A DNA stretch of 64,000 nucleotides, taken from contig NZ_JAQTOD010000002.1 of the NCBI RefSeq assembly GCF_028713515.1, forward strand, positions 366,501 through 430,500, written 5' to 3'. The position numbers and the translations under genes were made by a program. Each line of letters begins with the position of its first letter. The first letter of the stretch is position 1. Below the pieces are notes generated by a model that saw only the letters and a list, made by a program, of their open reading frames with translations, was not told the origin of the DNA and did not search any database. Positions 16,944 to 24,587 of this stretch are shown piece by piece. Origin of the DNA: Sulfurimonas sp. GTDB taxonomy: Bacteria > Campylobacterota > Campylobacteria > Campylobacterales > Sulfurimonadaceae.

Positions 16944-17081
16944 GGCTACTACTTATAGGAAATTATTATGGGAATTTTATCTGAATTTATAACATTTAGA
17001 TTATAAGAAAAAAAGTTTGCTTGTTTTAAAAATCTTTTACCATCAAAAAAGCGAAAGATTCACCAGCTAATTTATAAAAAA

Positions 17082-17573
17082 TTAATCTAAAAACAATCTT
17101 TTTGCAGTTACAAATCTAGTGACATAGTAAGCCTTGTCTATGCTGTCAACAACAACTTTTTTTAATTTGTAAGAGGCGTGTATCATCTTTCCATCGCCTA
17201 TATAGATACCTACATGACCGATTGCTACACCTCTTGTCTTGAAAAAGAGCAAATCTCCCGCCTGAATATTCTCTTTGTCAATTTTCGTTCCGAGCTGAGA
17301 TTGCTCCTGTGCGCTTCTTGGCAATAAAAACCCAAGATTTTCATATGTTTTTCTTGTAAAATTTGAACAATCAGTTAAAACATTCGAACTTGCACCAAAT
17401 CCATACTTGGCACCCTTCATATCAAAGGCATTTTCAAGAAGAGATTTGACTTGCGGGGATAGCTCTTTTGAGGATGTTTTTGGTTGATATACTAAAAACA
17501 TAGACTCTTCGTCCACTGTTGTGTCGGAAAACAAGATGGTTATTCCAAAAAACAGAATAAATAAAAATTTCAT
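17082..17573 (-). CDS. NlpC/P60 peptidoglycan endopeptidase
   Basis: A 163-aa exported peptidase with a signal peptide (about 1-17, FFGITILFS). The catalytic Cys lies in LTDCSNFTRKTYENLG (about residue 69), the His in RGVAIGHVGIYIGDGKMIHAS and the polar third residue in IHAS. C40-family enzymes cut D-Glu/mesoDAP bonds in stem peptides. At 163 aa it is essentially a single catalytic domain with no SH3 or LysM module. It follows the RND operon on the same strand but is separated by a strong hairpin. Confidence 0.92.
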   Translation of the reverse strand: MKFLFILFFGITILFSDTTVDEESMFLVYQPKTSSKELSPQVKSLLENAFDMKGAKYGFGASSNVLTDCSNFTRKTYENLGFLLPRSAQEQSQLGTKIDKENIQAGDLLFFKTRGVAIGHVGIYIGDGKMIHASYKLKKVVVDSIDKAYYVTRFVTAKRLFLD

Positions 17574-17589
17574 AATTACCCTTTCATGG

Positions 17590-17618
17590 GGGTACTTTTA
17601 CAAAAAAGCACCCTTTTT
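17590..17618. terminator. Hairpin with T-run between RND and NlpC/P60 genes
   Basis: A ten-position stem (GGGTACTTTT with AAAAGCACCC, one mismatch that becomes a G-U pair on the minus strand) is followed on the plus strand by TTTTT. Both flanking genes are on the minus strand, where an A-run precedes and no T-run follows. It would therefore stop plus-strand (antisense) transcripts best, or act as a read-through attenuator between the RND operon and the peptidase gene. Confidence 0.45.
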
Positions 17619-17636
17619 GCGAAGAATCTGTCTTTC

Positions 17637-20600
17637 TTACTTATTGATTATAGCGTCAATTTCATAAAACTTTCTTAAGTATCTATCTAGCGGGCTTATT
17701 ATCTTGTAAATAGCAGGGACAACCAAGAGCGTTAAAACCATAGAACTTAACAATCCGCCGATGATTGAGATTGCCATAGGCGCTTTAGTTTCACTTCCTA
17801 ATCCAGTTCCTAATGCCAGAGGAAGCATTGCGAAAACCATAGCGACTGTCGTCATTAAAATCGGACGAACTCTCTTCTCGCCTGCTTCTATAAGCGCTTT
17901 ATCTACATTTTTCCCATTCTCTATGGAGTTGTTTGCAAAATCAACAAGTAGCACGGCATTCTTGCCAACCATTCCCATAAGGAGCATAAATCCTATCATA
18001 ACAAACAGGCTAAATTGTAGTCCACTCACATATAAAGCTAGCATTACGCCGATGATACTCAAAGGTAGAGCAACCATAATGATAAGAGGCTGGATAAGAG
18101 ATTCGTAAAGCACAGCTAAAATTATAAACATCAAAATAACTGAGATACCAATTGCCACGCCAAAAGCTTTCGCCGTTTTTTCCATCTCTTCGGCAAAACC
18201 TGTAAATCTATAAGTTACACCTTTTGGTAATATTTGATCTATTTCGGCTTTTGTATAAGCCACCGCTCCACCCAAATCCAAACCAAACAGATCCGCAAAA
18301 ACAGTAACTTCTCTTTGTCTATCAAAGTGGTTTACGGTCGCTAAAGATTTGCTTTTAGTAAACTCAACCAAGCCATCAAGATAGACCAAATCTCCCTTTG
18401 AGGTTCTAAGTTGAAGTTTTTTAATATCTTCAATGCTCACTCTGTTTTTATCATCAAATCTAAGCGTTATGTTGTACTGTTTCGCTCTCTCCTCAAAGTA
18501 CGAGATCTCCAAATCACTTGAAAAAGCTATGGATATTGCCTCTGCTATTTGTGATGCGGTGATACCAAGATTTGACGCATTTTGCCTTAGTATGTTTATA
18601 TCTATTTGAGGCTTTGACTCATCCAAATCTGTATCTATATCAACAAATCCTTTTTTCTTGGTCAAATACTGCACAAGTTTGCTTTTTGCCTCGTTTAGCT
18701 CGCTAAATGAGTCTGATCTTAGAACTATCTGGTAAGGAACACTTGCACCGGCGCCTTTTATATCTGGGATTGCCGAAGCAGTTATAAACATATCTTTTTT
18801 GTATGGTTCGAGTTTTTCTCTAAATGCTTGAATAATCTTCTCTTGATTTAGTTTTCTATCGGTTTTTGCAATCAATTTTACATAAATACTCGCCTTGTTT
18901 TTCTCCTGCGAGGTATTGTAACCAACGCCTAAAGTAGTGTATTCTACATTTTTATCGACTTTAACAAGATCTTCTATTGTTTTTGATTTTCTTATCATCT
19001 CATCTAGCGATATGCCGGCATTTGCTTTGATTTTTATCTCAAACTCTCCCTTGTCCTCTTTTGGTATAAAATCCATCCCGATTTTTGGAAATAGACCAAG
19101 AGAGGCGAAAAAAAGTGCAAAAACAAGAATGATGGTTACATATTTAAACCTAAGAACAAGTTTTAAAATCTTCTCATAAAGGCTCTCAATACTCTTGAAA
19201 AATGGCTCTGTTACTGTGTAAAACTGGCTCTCTTTTTTATGTAGAACTCTCGAACCAAGTGCCGGGATAAAGCTAAGAGCTATGGTGTAAGAGATGATGA
19301 TAGCAAAACCGACCGTCATAGCAAAACTCTCGAAAAACTTACCAACTATTCCACTCATAAAAGATACAGGAACAAAAACCGCCAAAAGCATCGCAGAGAT
19401 TGCTAAAATAGTAAATGCCATCTCTTTTGTCCCCTCGTAGGATGCTTCGTACTTGCTCATACCTGCTTCCATTTTTTTATAAATATTTTCTATCACGACT
19501 ATTGCATCATCAATGATTATCCCAATCGCAAGGGTTAACCCAATGAGTGTCATTTTGTTGAGATCATACTTCATGTAGTCCATCAAAGCAAAAGTTCCCA
19601 TGATGGATGCAGGGATAGAGATTGCCGAAACAAGCGTGATTGTAAAGTTTCTTAAAAACAGAAAAACTATAAAAACCGCTAGTATAGAGCCGTAAATAAG
19701 GTCAAATTTAACATCTTCAAGCGAGTTGATTATAAAAGGGGATGTGTCATTTATGATTTTTACTTCAAATCTCTCGCCAGCCATCTTTTTCAACTCAGGG
19801 AATACTTTTTTCACACTACTAACAACATCAAGAGTGTTTGTTCCTGAAATCTTCTGAATCTCAAGCATAACACCCTGAACCCCATTGTACGAAGCGAAAC
19901 TTTTTGGATCACTTAACAAATCTTCAACGGTTGCAATATCTCCTAGTCTTACATTATTTTTTATTTTTATATCTCTAAGTTCTTGCATACTAAGTGCATC
20001 AGCTTTTGTTTTTAGCGTAATTTCTTCTGTTTTAGTGATTAATTTACCGCCGCCGACTTTTATATTCTCTTGCGCTATAATCGAGTTTAACTCCGCAACT
20101 GTGATGCCATATTTGTTCAAAGATAGAGCATTTGGAAATATTTTTATCTCTCTGTCTTTATAGCCGATTATATTTATACCGCCAACACCATTTATCTTTT
20201 GAAGTGCAGGTTTCACCTTCTCGTCCGCAAAAAGCATAAGATTTTTTACACTATCATTTTTGGCTGTTAAAAAGACATTTATAACGGGTGCACCACCGAT
20301 ATCAAGCTTGCTAACAAGTGGAGTTTTTGCATCTTTTGGAAGCGATACAGCCGAGACTTTATCTCTTACATCATTTGTTGCCTCGTCAATGCTTCGCTCT
20401 AGTAAAAACTTCACAGTCACCACGCTAATGCCATCGCTACTTGACGATGCTACGCTATCAACGCCACCAATCCTAGAGATTGCTTCTTCTATTTTATCTG
20501 TAACTTGTGACTCTATGGTGCCTGATTCGGCACCAGGGTAGAGCGTTTGGATTGTAACGATTGGAAAATCTACATTTGGAAAAAGAGCCGATGGCATTGA

Positions 20601-20684
20601 CTTAAAGCTGGCATATCCAAATATCATCAAGGTTATGACATACATCAAAGTGGCAATCGGTCTTCTTAGTGCTAATTTATACAT
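17637..20684 (-). CDS. RND multidrug efflux pump, inner-membrane subunit (AcrB/HAE1 type)
   Basis: A 1015-aa proton-driven transporter. It has the N-terminal helix (RPIATLMYVITLMIFGYAS), two large periplasmic porter loops, and the TM4 charged motif in IGLTLAIGIIIDDAIVVIENIYK (about 385-407), whose paired Asp residues carry protons. The second half repeats the fold (about 840-1000). The list ends with the typical PAIYKIISPLDRYLRKF tail. The gene is last in tetR-OMF-MFP-RND order on the minus strand, 6 bp after the MFP gene. Substrate cannot be predicted; the TetR regulator suggests small toxic molecules. Confidence 0.96.
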   Translation of the reverse strand: MYKLALRRPIATLMYVITLMIFGYASFKSMPSALFPNVDFPIVTIQTLYPGAESGTIESQVTDKIEEAISRIGGVDSVASSSSDGISVVTVKFLLERSIDEATNDVRDKVSAVSLPKDAKTPLVSKLDIGGAPVINVFLTAKNDSVKNLMLFADEKVKPALQKINGVGGINIIGYKDREIKIFPNALSLNKYGITVAELNSIIAQENIKVGGGKLITKTEEITLKTKADALSMQELRDIKIKNNVRLGDIATVEDLLSDPKSFASYNGVQGVMLEIQKISGTNTLDVVSSVKKVFPELKKMAGERFEVKIINDTSPFIINSLEDVKFDLIYGSILAVFIVFLFLRNFTITLVSAISIPASIMGTFALMDYMKYDLNKMTLIGLTLAIGIIIDDAIVVIENIYKKMEAGMSKYEASYEGTKEMAFTILAISAMLLAVFVPVSFMSGIVGKFFESFAMTVGFAIIISYTIALSFIPALGSRVLHKKESQFYTVTEPFFKSIESLYEKILKLVLRFKYVTIILVFALFFASLGLFPKIGMDFIPKEDKGEFEIKIKANAGISLDEMIRKSKTIEDLVKVDKNVEYTTLGVGYNTSQEKNKASIYVKLIAKTDRKLNQEKIIQAFREKLEPYKKDMFITASAIPDIKGAGASVPYQIVLRSDSFSELNEAKSKLVQYLTKKKGFVDIDTDLDESKPQIDINILRQNASNLGITASQIAEAISIAFSSDLEISYFEERAKQYNITLRFDDKNRVSIEDIKKLQLRTSKGDLVYLDGLVEFTKSKSLATVNHFDRQREVTVFADLFGLDLGGAVAYTKAEIDQILPKGVTYRFTGFAEEMEKTAKAFGVAIGISVILMFIILAVLYESLIQPLIIMVALPLSIIGVMLALYVSGLQFSLFVMIGFMLLMGMVGKNAVLLVDFANNSIENGKNVDKALIEAGEKRVRPILMTTVAMVFAMLPLALGTGLGSETKAPMAISIIGGLLSSMVLTLLVVPAIYKIISPLDRYLRKFYEIDAIINK

Positions 20685-20690
20685 TTTTAT

Positions 20691-21443
20691 CTACTTTTTC
20701 TCACCAGTTATTATGTAGCCATCACCAAAAAGTCCAACCAACAAATCTTTTGCCGATACTTCAGCTTTTAACTTTTTGCTATCCAATGAAGCGCTTGGAA
20801 ACAATTTTGTTATAACTCCGCTATGTATTTTTTCACTTCCATCCAGCTTATATTGAAAAATTTGTCCGACTTTAACACTTTTATAATATTTTTGGTCAAA
20901 CTCTAATATTAACTTTCTATCTTGAGCGCTTTGAATTTTAAAAACAGTTCTAAGCATCATGCCACTTACAACATCACCGACCTCAACACTCTTCTCATAT
21001 ATTACCCCATCGAACGGCGCATAAAGAGTAGTCTTTCGTAAAAGTGCTTCTTTAAGATGTAGATTTGCTTTTATTTCAGACAAATTTGCCTTTGCTGTTT
21101 CGTACGCCTTCTCATAAGCATCAAATCTGCCCTCATCAATAAGATTTCTAACTTTTAGCTGTCTCTCATAATCTCGCTGCGCGAACTTCAAAGTAACTTC
21201 TGCAGACTCCAGAGCAGCTTTTGCGGACTCTATGGACGCTCTTGTGTCATCATCAACAAGCTGTGCCAATTTCGCACCCTTTTTTACTCTACTTGCCACA
21301 TCAACAAAAACTTCCTTCACAACCCCACTAGCATCAAATGCCAAACTTGCATTTTTATTTGCTTCAACTGAAAAAGTTGCGTAAACATTGTCCGCGCTTA
21401 AACTAAAAACTATACAAATTAGCCCAATGAACACTCTTCTCAT
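20691..21443 (-). CDS. RND efflux periplasmic adaptor (membrane fusion protein)
   Basis: A 250-aa exported adaptor: signal peptide about 1-17, biotinyl-lipoyl-like segments (GVVKEVFVDVASRVKKGAKLAQL and the later LYAPFDGVIYEKSVEVGDVVSG) flanking a helical hairpin (about 68-133), then a beta-barrel region. It links the RND pump to the outer-membrane channel. At 250 aa it is shorter than AcrA-like proteins (about 370-400) because the final membrane-proximal domain is missing or reduced. It overlaps the upstream OMF gene by 4 bp. Confidence 0.92.
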   Translation of the reverse strand: MRRVFIGLICIVFSLSADNVYATFSVEANKNASLAFDASGVVKEVFVDVASRVKKGAKLAQLVDDDTRASIESAKAALESAEVTLKFAQRDYERQLKVRNLIDEGRFDAYEKAYETAKANLSEIKANLHLKEALLRKTTLYAPFDGVIYEKSVEVGDVVSGMMLRTVFKIQSAQDRKLILEFDQKYYKSVKVGQIFQYKLDGSEKIHSGVITKLFPSASLDSKKLKAEVSAKDLLVGLFGDGYIITGEKK

Positions 21444-22669
21444 TTTATAAACTCCCCTAAATCTTTTCCACTATAATAGTAATAAGTTGCATAAGCTACT
21501 TCCAAATCATTTTTGGCACTCTCATGAAGTGCGTCTGCTGCTGTTTTTGCGCTTAGAGCATCAAGAAAAACTACATTATCAACGATTCTAGCATCAAACT
21601 TTTGCTTGATAATCTCATACGCACTCGATGCTGATTTAAGCGCACTTGCCGCACTTGCAATCTGCAACTTTGTAGTTTTTATCTTCTCACGCGCTAGTTC
21701 TTGAGATATTTTTTGCTCTTCATTTTTATAATTTATCTCTTGCTCTAGTGCTTTTGCACTTAAGATTGTAGCCTGCTTAGTCTCTCTTGCAGAACCATAG
21801 TCAAAAAGTCTCATGCTTACACTAAGTGATAAAACATTCTGTTTATCTGCTAGCATTCCCGTCGCAATAGGGTCCACATCATTATAATCATAGATGTTGT
21901 AGCTATCTTCAACTCTTACTTTTGGATAATATACACTATCTATGGACTCCGAGCCACTTATAATTGCCTTTTGCCCAGAGATAAGTGATTTTATAGAATC
22001 TCTTTGCTCATAAACAACATCCCCTACCTCTTTAAAGCCAGAATCATCCAACGAATCTATATTTTTTGAAACCTTCAGTTCTAGATATTTCTTTACGCTA
22101 AGTATTTTAAATCTTATTGATTCAATCTCATAAATATTTGTATCATAACTAGCTTGAAGTCTCTCCACATCATCTTTTACTGCGAGCTTTGCTTCGTAAA
22201 ATTGCTTTACTCTGCTAAGTTGCTCTTCTAGCGACTTTTTAACATCCTCTTTCGATTTTAGAGTTGCTTGAAGAGTTTTAATGCTAAAAAAATCTTGAAC
22301 TATTTGAAAGTTTAAGCTCTGTTTTGTATCTTGCAGACTGTATTGACTTGCTTTTAGTTCATCTTTTGACCTGTTTAAAATAGCACTTCTTCTACCACCA
22401 TCATAGATATCAAATCCAACTTTTGCGAAACCATTATAAGTATCTCCGGCTTGAAAAGCACTTTTTTTATCAATATTTTGATATGTTCCACCTATATCCA
22501 AAGTTGGCATATATGCACCTCTGTTTGAATCCACCTCTTTTATTTTCGCATCTTTACTTAAACGACTTGACGCAACAATTTTGCTATTTTGGTTTGCATA
22601 ATCCAAAAGTGACTTTAGGTTTTCGCCAAACAACAATATCGGCAACACTAAAAACAGAACTCTTTTCAT
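21440..22669 (-). CDS. TolC-like outer-membrane efflux protein
   Basis: A 409-aa exported protein with signal peptide (about 1-15) and two OEP repeats rich in long heptad helices (LKDAKIKEVDSNRGAYMPTLDIGG near the N-terminus; the second repeat has SVYYPKVRVEDSYN). It forms the trimeric outer-membrane tunnel of the pump. Its start overlaps tetR by 4 bp and its stop overlaps the MFP gene by 4 bp, so the set is translated as one operon. Confidence 0.93.
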   Translation of the reverse strand: MKRVLFLVLPILLFGENLKSLLDYANQNSKIVASSRLSKDAKIKEVDSNRGAYMPTLDIGGTYQNIDKKSAFQAGDTYNGFAKVGFDIYDGGRRSAILNRSKDELKASQYSLQDTKQSLNFQIVQDFFSIKTLQATLKSKEDVKKSLEEQLSRVKQFYEAKLAVKDDVERLQASYDTNIYEIESIRFKILSVKKYLELKVSKNIDSLDDSGFKEVGDVVYEQRDSIKSLISGQKAIISGSESIDSVYYPKVRVEDSYNIYDYNDVDPIATGMLADKQNVLSLSVSMRLFDYGSARETKQATILSAKALEQEINYKNEEQKISQELAREKIKTTKLQIASAASALKSASSAYEIIKQKFDARIVDNVVFLDALSAKTAADALHESAKNDLEVAYATYYYYSGKDLGEFIK

Positions 22670-23262
22670 TTCTTTACCTCCACTAATTTAAACAACGCAT
22701 CAACAAAACTGTCAATCTCATCTTTAACATTGACAATAGCATTTGTAGCCAAACTCGATATAAACATCCCTTCTGCAAAGACAAAAAGACCTTTGCAGAA
22801 CTGTTTTGACTCCGCTATTATCTCACCACTATTGATTGCATGTTCTATTGTTTTTTCAAACCATAAATAGTATAAATTAAAACACTCAGTCTGAAACTTT
22901 ATCATCTCCTCATCAGGAGAACTTAGCGCAATAGATATAAATTCCTTATAGAGCCCTCTAAGCTGGGCATCTTCATCACTATAAAAGAAACTACCAAATA
23001 ATTTTATTTTATCTTTTGTTGATTTTGTACCAGAAATTAAAGTCTCTAATGTTTTGTTTCTTTCTTGTATCATTATATTTACTATCTCAAAAACAATATC
23101 ATCTTTATTTCTAAAATAGTCATAAATGGTTCCTTTTCCAATCCCTGCGGTTTTAGCTATCTGGGATATCGTTAAGTTTCTTATACCATTTTCAAAAAAT
23201 ATATCTCTACATGAAAGAGCAATATCTCTCTTTTTTTGTACTTTATCTACGATAATTGCCAT
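22666..23262 (-). CDS. TetR-family repressor of the RND operon
   Basis: A 198-aa regulator with an N-terminal helix-turn-helix (LTISQIAKTAGIGKGTIYDYFRNKDDIVFEI, about residues 29-59) and a divergent ligand-binding domain. It is the first gene of the efflux operon and has a palindromic operator 19 bp upstream of its start, so autorepression and control of the whole operon are likely. The inducer is unknown. Confidence 0.94.
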   Translation of the reverse strand: MAIIVDKVQKKRDIALSCRDIFFENGIRNLTISQIAKTAGIGKGTIYDYFRNKDDIVFEIVNIMIQERNKTLETLISGTKSTKDKIKLFGSFFYSDEDAQLRGLYKEFISIALSSPDEEMIKFQTECFNLYYLWFEKTIEHAINSGEIIAESKQFCKGLFVFAEGMFISSLATNAIVNVKDEIDSFVDALFKLVEVKK

Positions 23263-23280
23263 TTTTACCTCATCTTTATA

Positions 23281-23301
23281 AATGACCGACCATCAGTCAT
23301 T
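23281..23301. promoter_or_regulatory. Palindromic TetR operator upstream of the efflux operon
   Basis: A 21-bp inverted repeat with outer arms AATGAC (23281-23286) and GTCATT (23296-23301) and an internal TGACCGAC half resembling known TetR-family operators. It lies between the tetR start (23262, minus) and the SYLF gene (23406, plus), close to the tetR gene. Confidence 0.75.
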
Positions 23302-23405
23302 AAAAAATTGTACACTTTAACATCTTTGTTGAATATAAAACTAGCATAAATTTTTTCAATAAATTATGATATTATTTTTTAAAATAAATTAAAGGTTGCA
23401 CCATC

Positions 23406-23990
23406 ATGAAACATCTTAAAGTAATTATTGCTCTTGCTCTTGCTCTTGTATTTTTCTCTGGGTTTTGGGATGGGAAAACTAAAAAAGAGCTTTTTAAGGA
23501 GAAGATTGAAGCTAGAGTAGAGAGAATCAAAACAGGTAATGAGACACTTCAACTACTATTTAACTATGACCCAAAATCACAAGAAATTCTAAATCATGCT
23601 TATGGATATGCAACTTTTACAAACGTTGGGGTAAATCTTATACTCCTCTCTGCCGAGGGTGGCAAAGGGATGGCACATAACAACAGAACAGGAATAAACA
23701 CATATATGAACATGGGCTCCGGAGGGCTTGGCATTGGGCTTGGCGTTAAGGATTTTAGAATTGTATTTTTATTTGAAAACAGAGCGGTATATGAGTCATT
23801 TATAAATGCAGGATGGGAAGCAAACGCACAAGCTGATTTAGCTGCAAAATATGGCGAAACTGGTGGAGAAATCAATGGTGCTATTACCATAGCTCCTGGA
23901 GTTAAACTCTACAAACTAACACAAAATGGTCTCGCAGCTCAGGCAACAATTCAGGGGACGAAATATTGGATAGATAGCGACTTGAATTAA
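23406..23990 (+). CDS. Exported SYLF/Ysc84-domain protein
   Basis: A 194-aa protein with a signal peptide (about 1-20, IALALALVFFSGF) and the SYLF (DUF500) lipid-binding fold. Visible landmarks are the AYGYATFTNVGVNL strand, GGGKGMA-like GGKGMAHN, and the glycine-rich MGSGGLGIGLGVKDFRIVFLF (about 99-119). Bacterial SYLF proteins are periplasmic and bind phosphoinositide-like or other lipids. The next genes are DUF3015 and DUF4105, which also look like envelope proteins. A terminator follows. Confidence 0.88.
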   Translation: MKHLKVIIALALALVFFSGFWDGKTKKELFKEKIEARVERIKTGNETLQLLFNYDPKSQEILNHAYGYATFTNVGVNLILLSAEGGKGMAHNNRTGINTYMNMGSGGLGIGLGVKDFRIVFLFENRAVYESFINAGWEANAQADLAAKYGETGGEINGAITIAPGVKLYKLTQNGLAAQATIQGTKYWIDSDLN

Positions 23991-23991
23991 G

Positions 23992-24019
23992 CAAGTTTTT
24001 TTTCTAAAGAACTTGTTTT
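23992..24019 (+). terminator. Terminator after the SYLF gene
   Basis: CAAGTT (23992-23997) pairs with AACTTG (24010-24015), followed by TTTT. The stem is short and AT-rich, as is common in this group. Confidence 0.5.
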
Positions 24020-24066
24020 AAGCTAACGAATCATAAAATACAACTATCTTATCTTTAGGAGTTTAA

Positions 24067-24513
24067 ATGAAAAAAATTTTAGTAAGTATTGCAGCGATTA
24101 TTGCTCTCTCGTCGTCTCTTGTGGCAAATGTAAACAACCAAACTGGTTGTGGACTTGGTTCTTTGATTATTAAAGATGATTCTACTGCAATCATGTTGGC
24201 ACTTCAAGCTACAACAAATGGTATTTTTGGAAATCAAACTTTTGGTATCACTTCTGGAACGCTTGGATGTAAAAAAACTCAATTTGTTATGAACAAACAA
24301 GTTCAAGAGTTTGTTGCTTCAAATATGGATCAACTAGCAAAAGAGATAGCTATCGGGCATGGCGAGAGTATTGATACTTTGGCCGAACTTTTAAGTGTAT
24401 CAGATAAAGTTGCTTTTTCTGCATCACTTCAAGAAAACTATAACAAAATCTACACAAGCCAAAATGTAAAAATGGCTGATGTTCTAGATAACATCTCTAT
24501 AACTTCTATATAA
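24067..24513 (+). CDS. DUF3015 exported protein
   Basis: A 148-aa protein with signal peptide (about 1-20, ALSSSLVA) and the DUF3015 pattern: NQTGCGLGSLI (about 24-34), TNGIFGNQTFGITSGTLGC (about 51-69) and a C-terminal helical region (QEFVASNMDQLAKEIAIGHGE). Two conserved cysteines could form a disulfide. Function is unknown. It is followed by a DUF4105 gene; the two families are often neighbours, which suggests a joint envelope role. Confidence 0.88.
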   Translation: MKKILVSIAAIIALSSSLVANVNNQTGCGLGSLIIKDDSTAIMLALQATTNGIFGNQTFGITSGTLGCKKTQFVMNKQVQEFVASNMDQLAKEIAIGHGESIDTLAELLSVSDKVAFSASLQENYNKIYTSQNVKMADVLDNISITSI

Positions 24514-24519
24514 AAATCT

Positions 24520-24544
24520 CACTCAAGCTAAAATTGCTTGAGTG
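24520..24544 (+). terminator. Hairpin between DUF3015 and DUF4105 genes
   Basis: CACTCAAGC (24520-24528) pairs perfectly with GCTTGAGTG (24536-24544) around a 7-nt loop. The T-rich stretch (CTCTTTTTTAC) begins about 12 nt later, so it is an imperfect intrinsic terminator or an attenuator. Confidence 0.5.
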
Positions 24545-24587
24545 TTAGAACTTAGCTCTCTTTTTTACATCAATTTAGGAATCTAAT

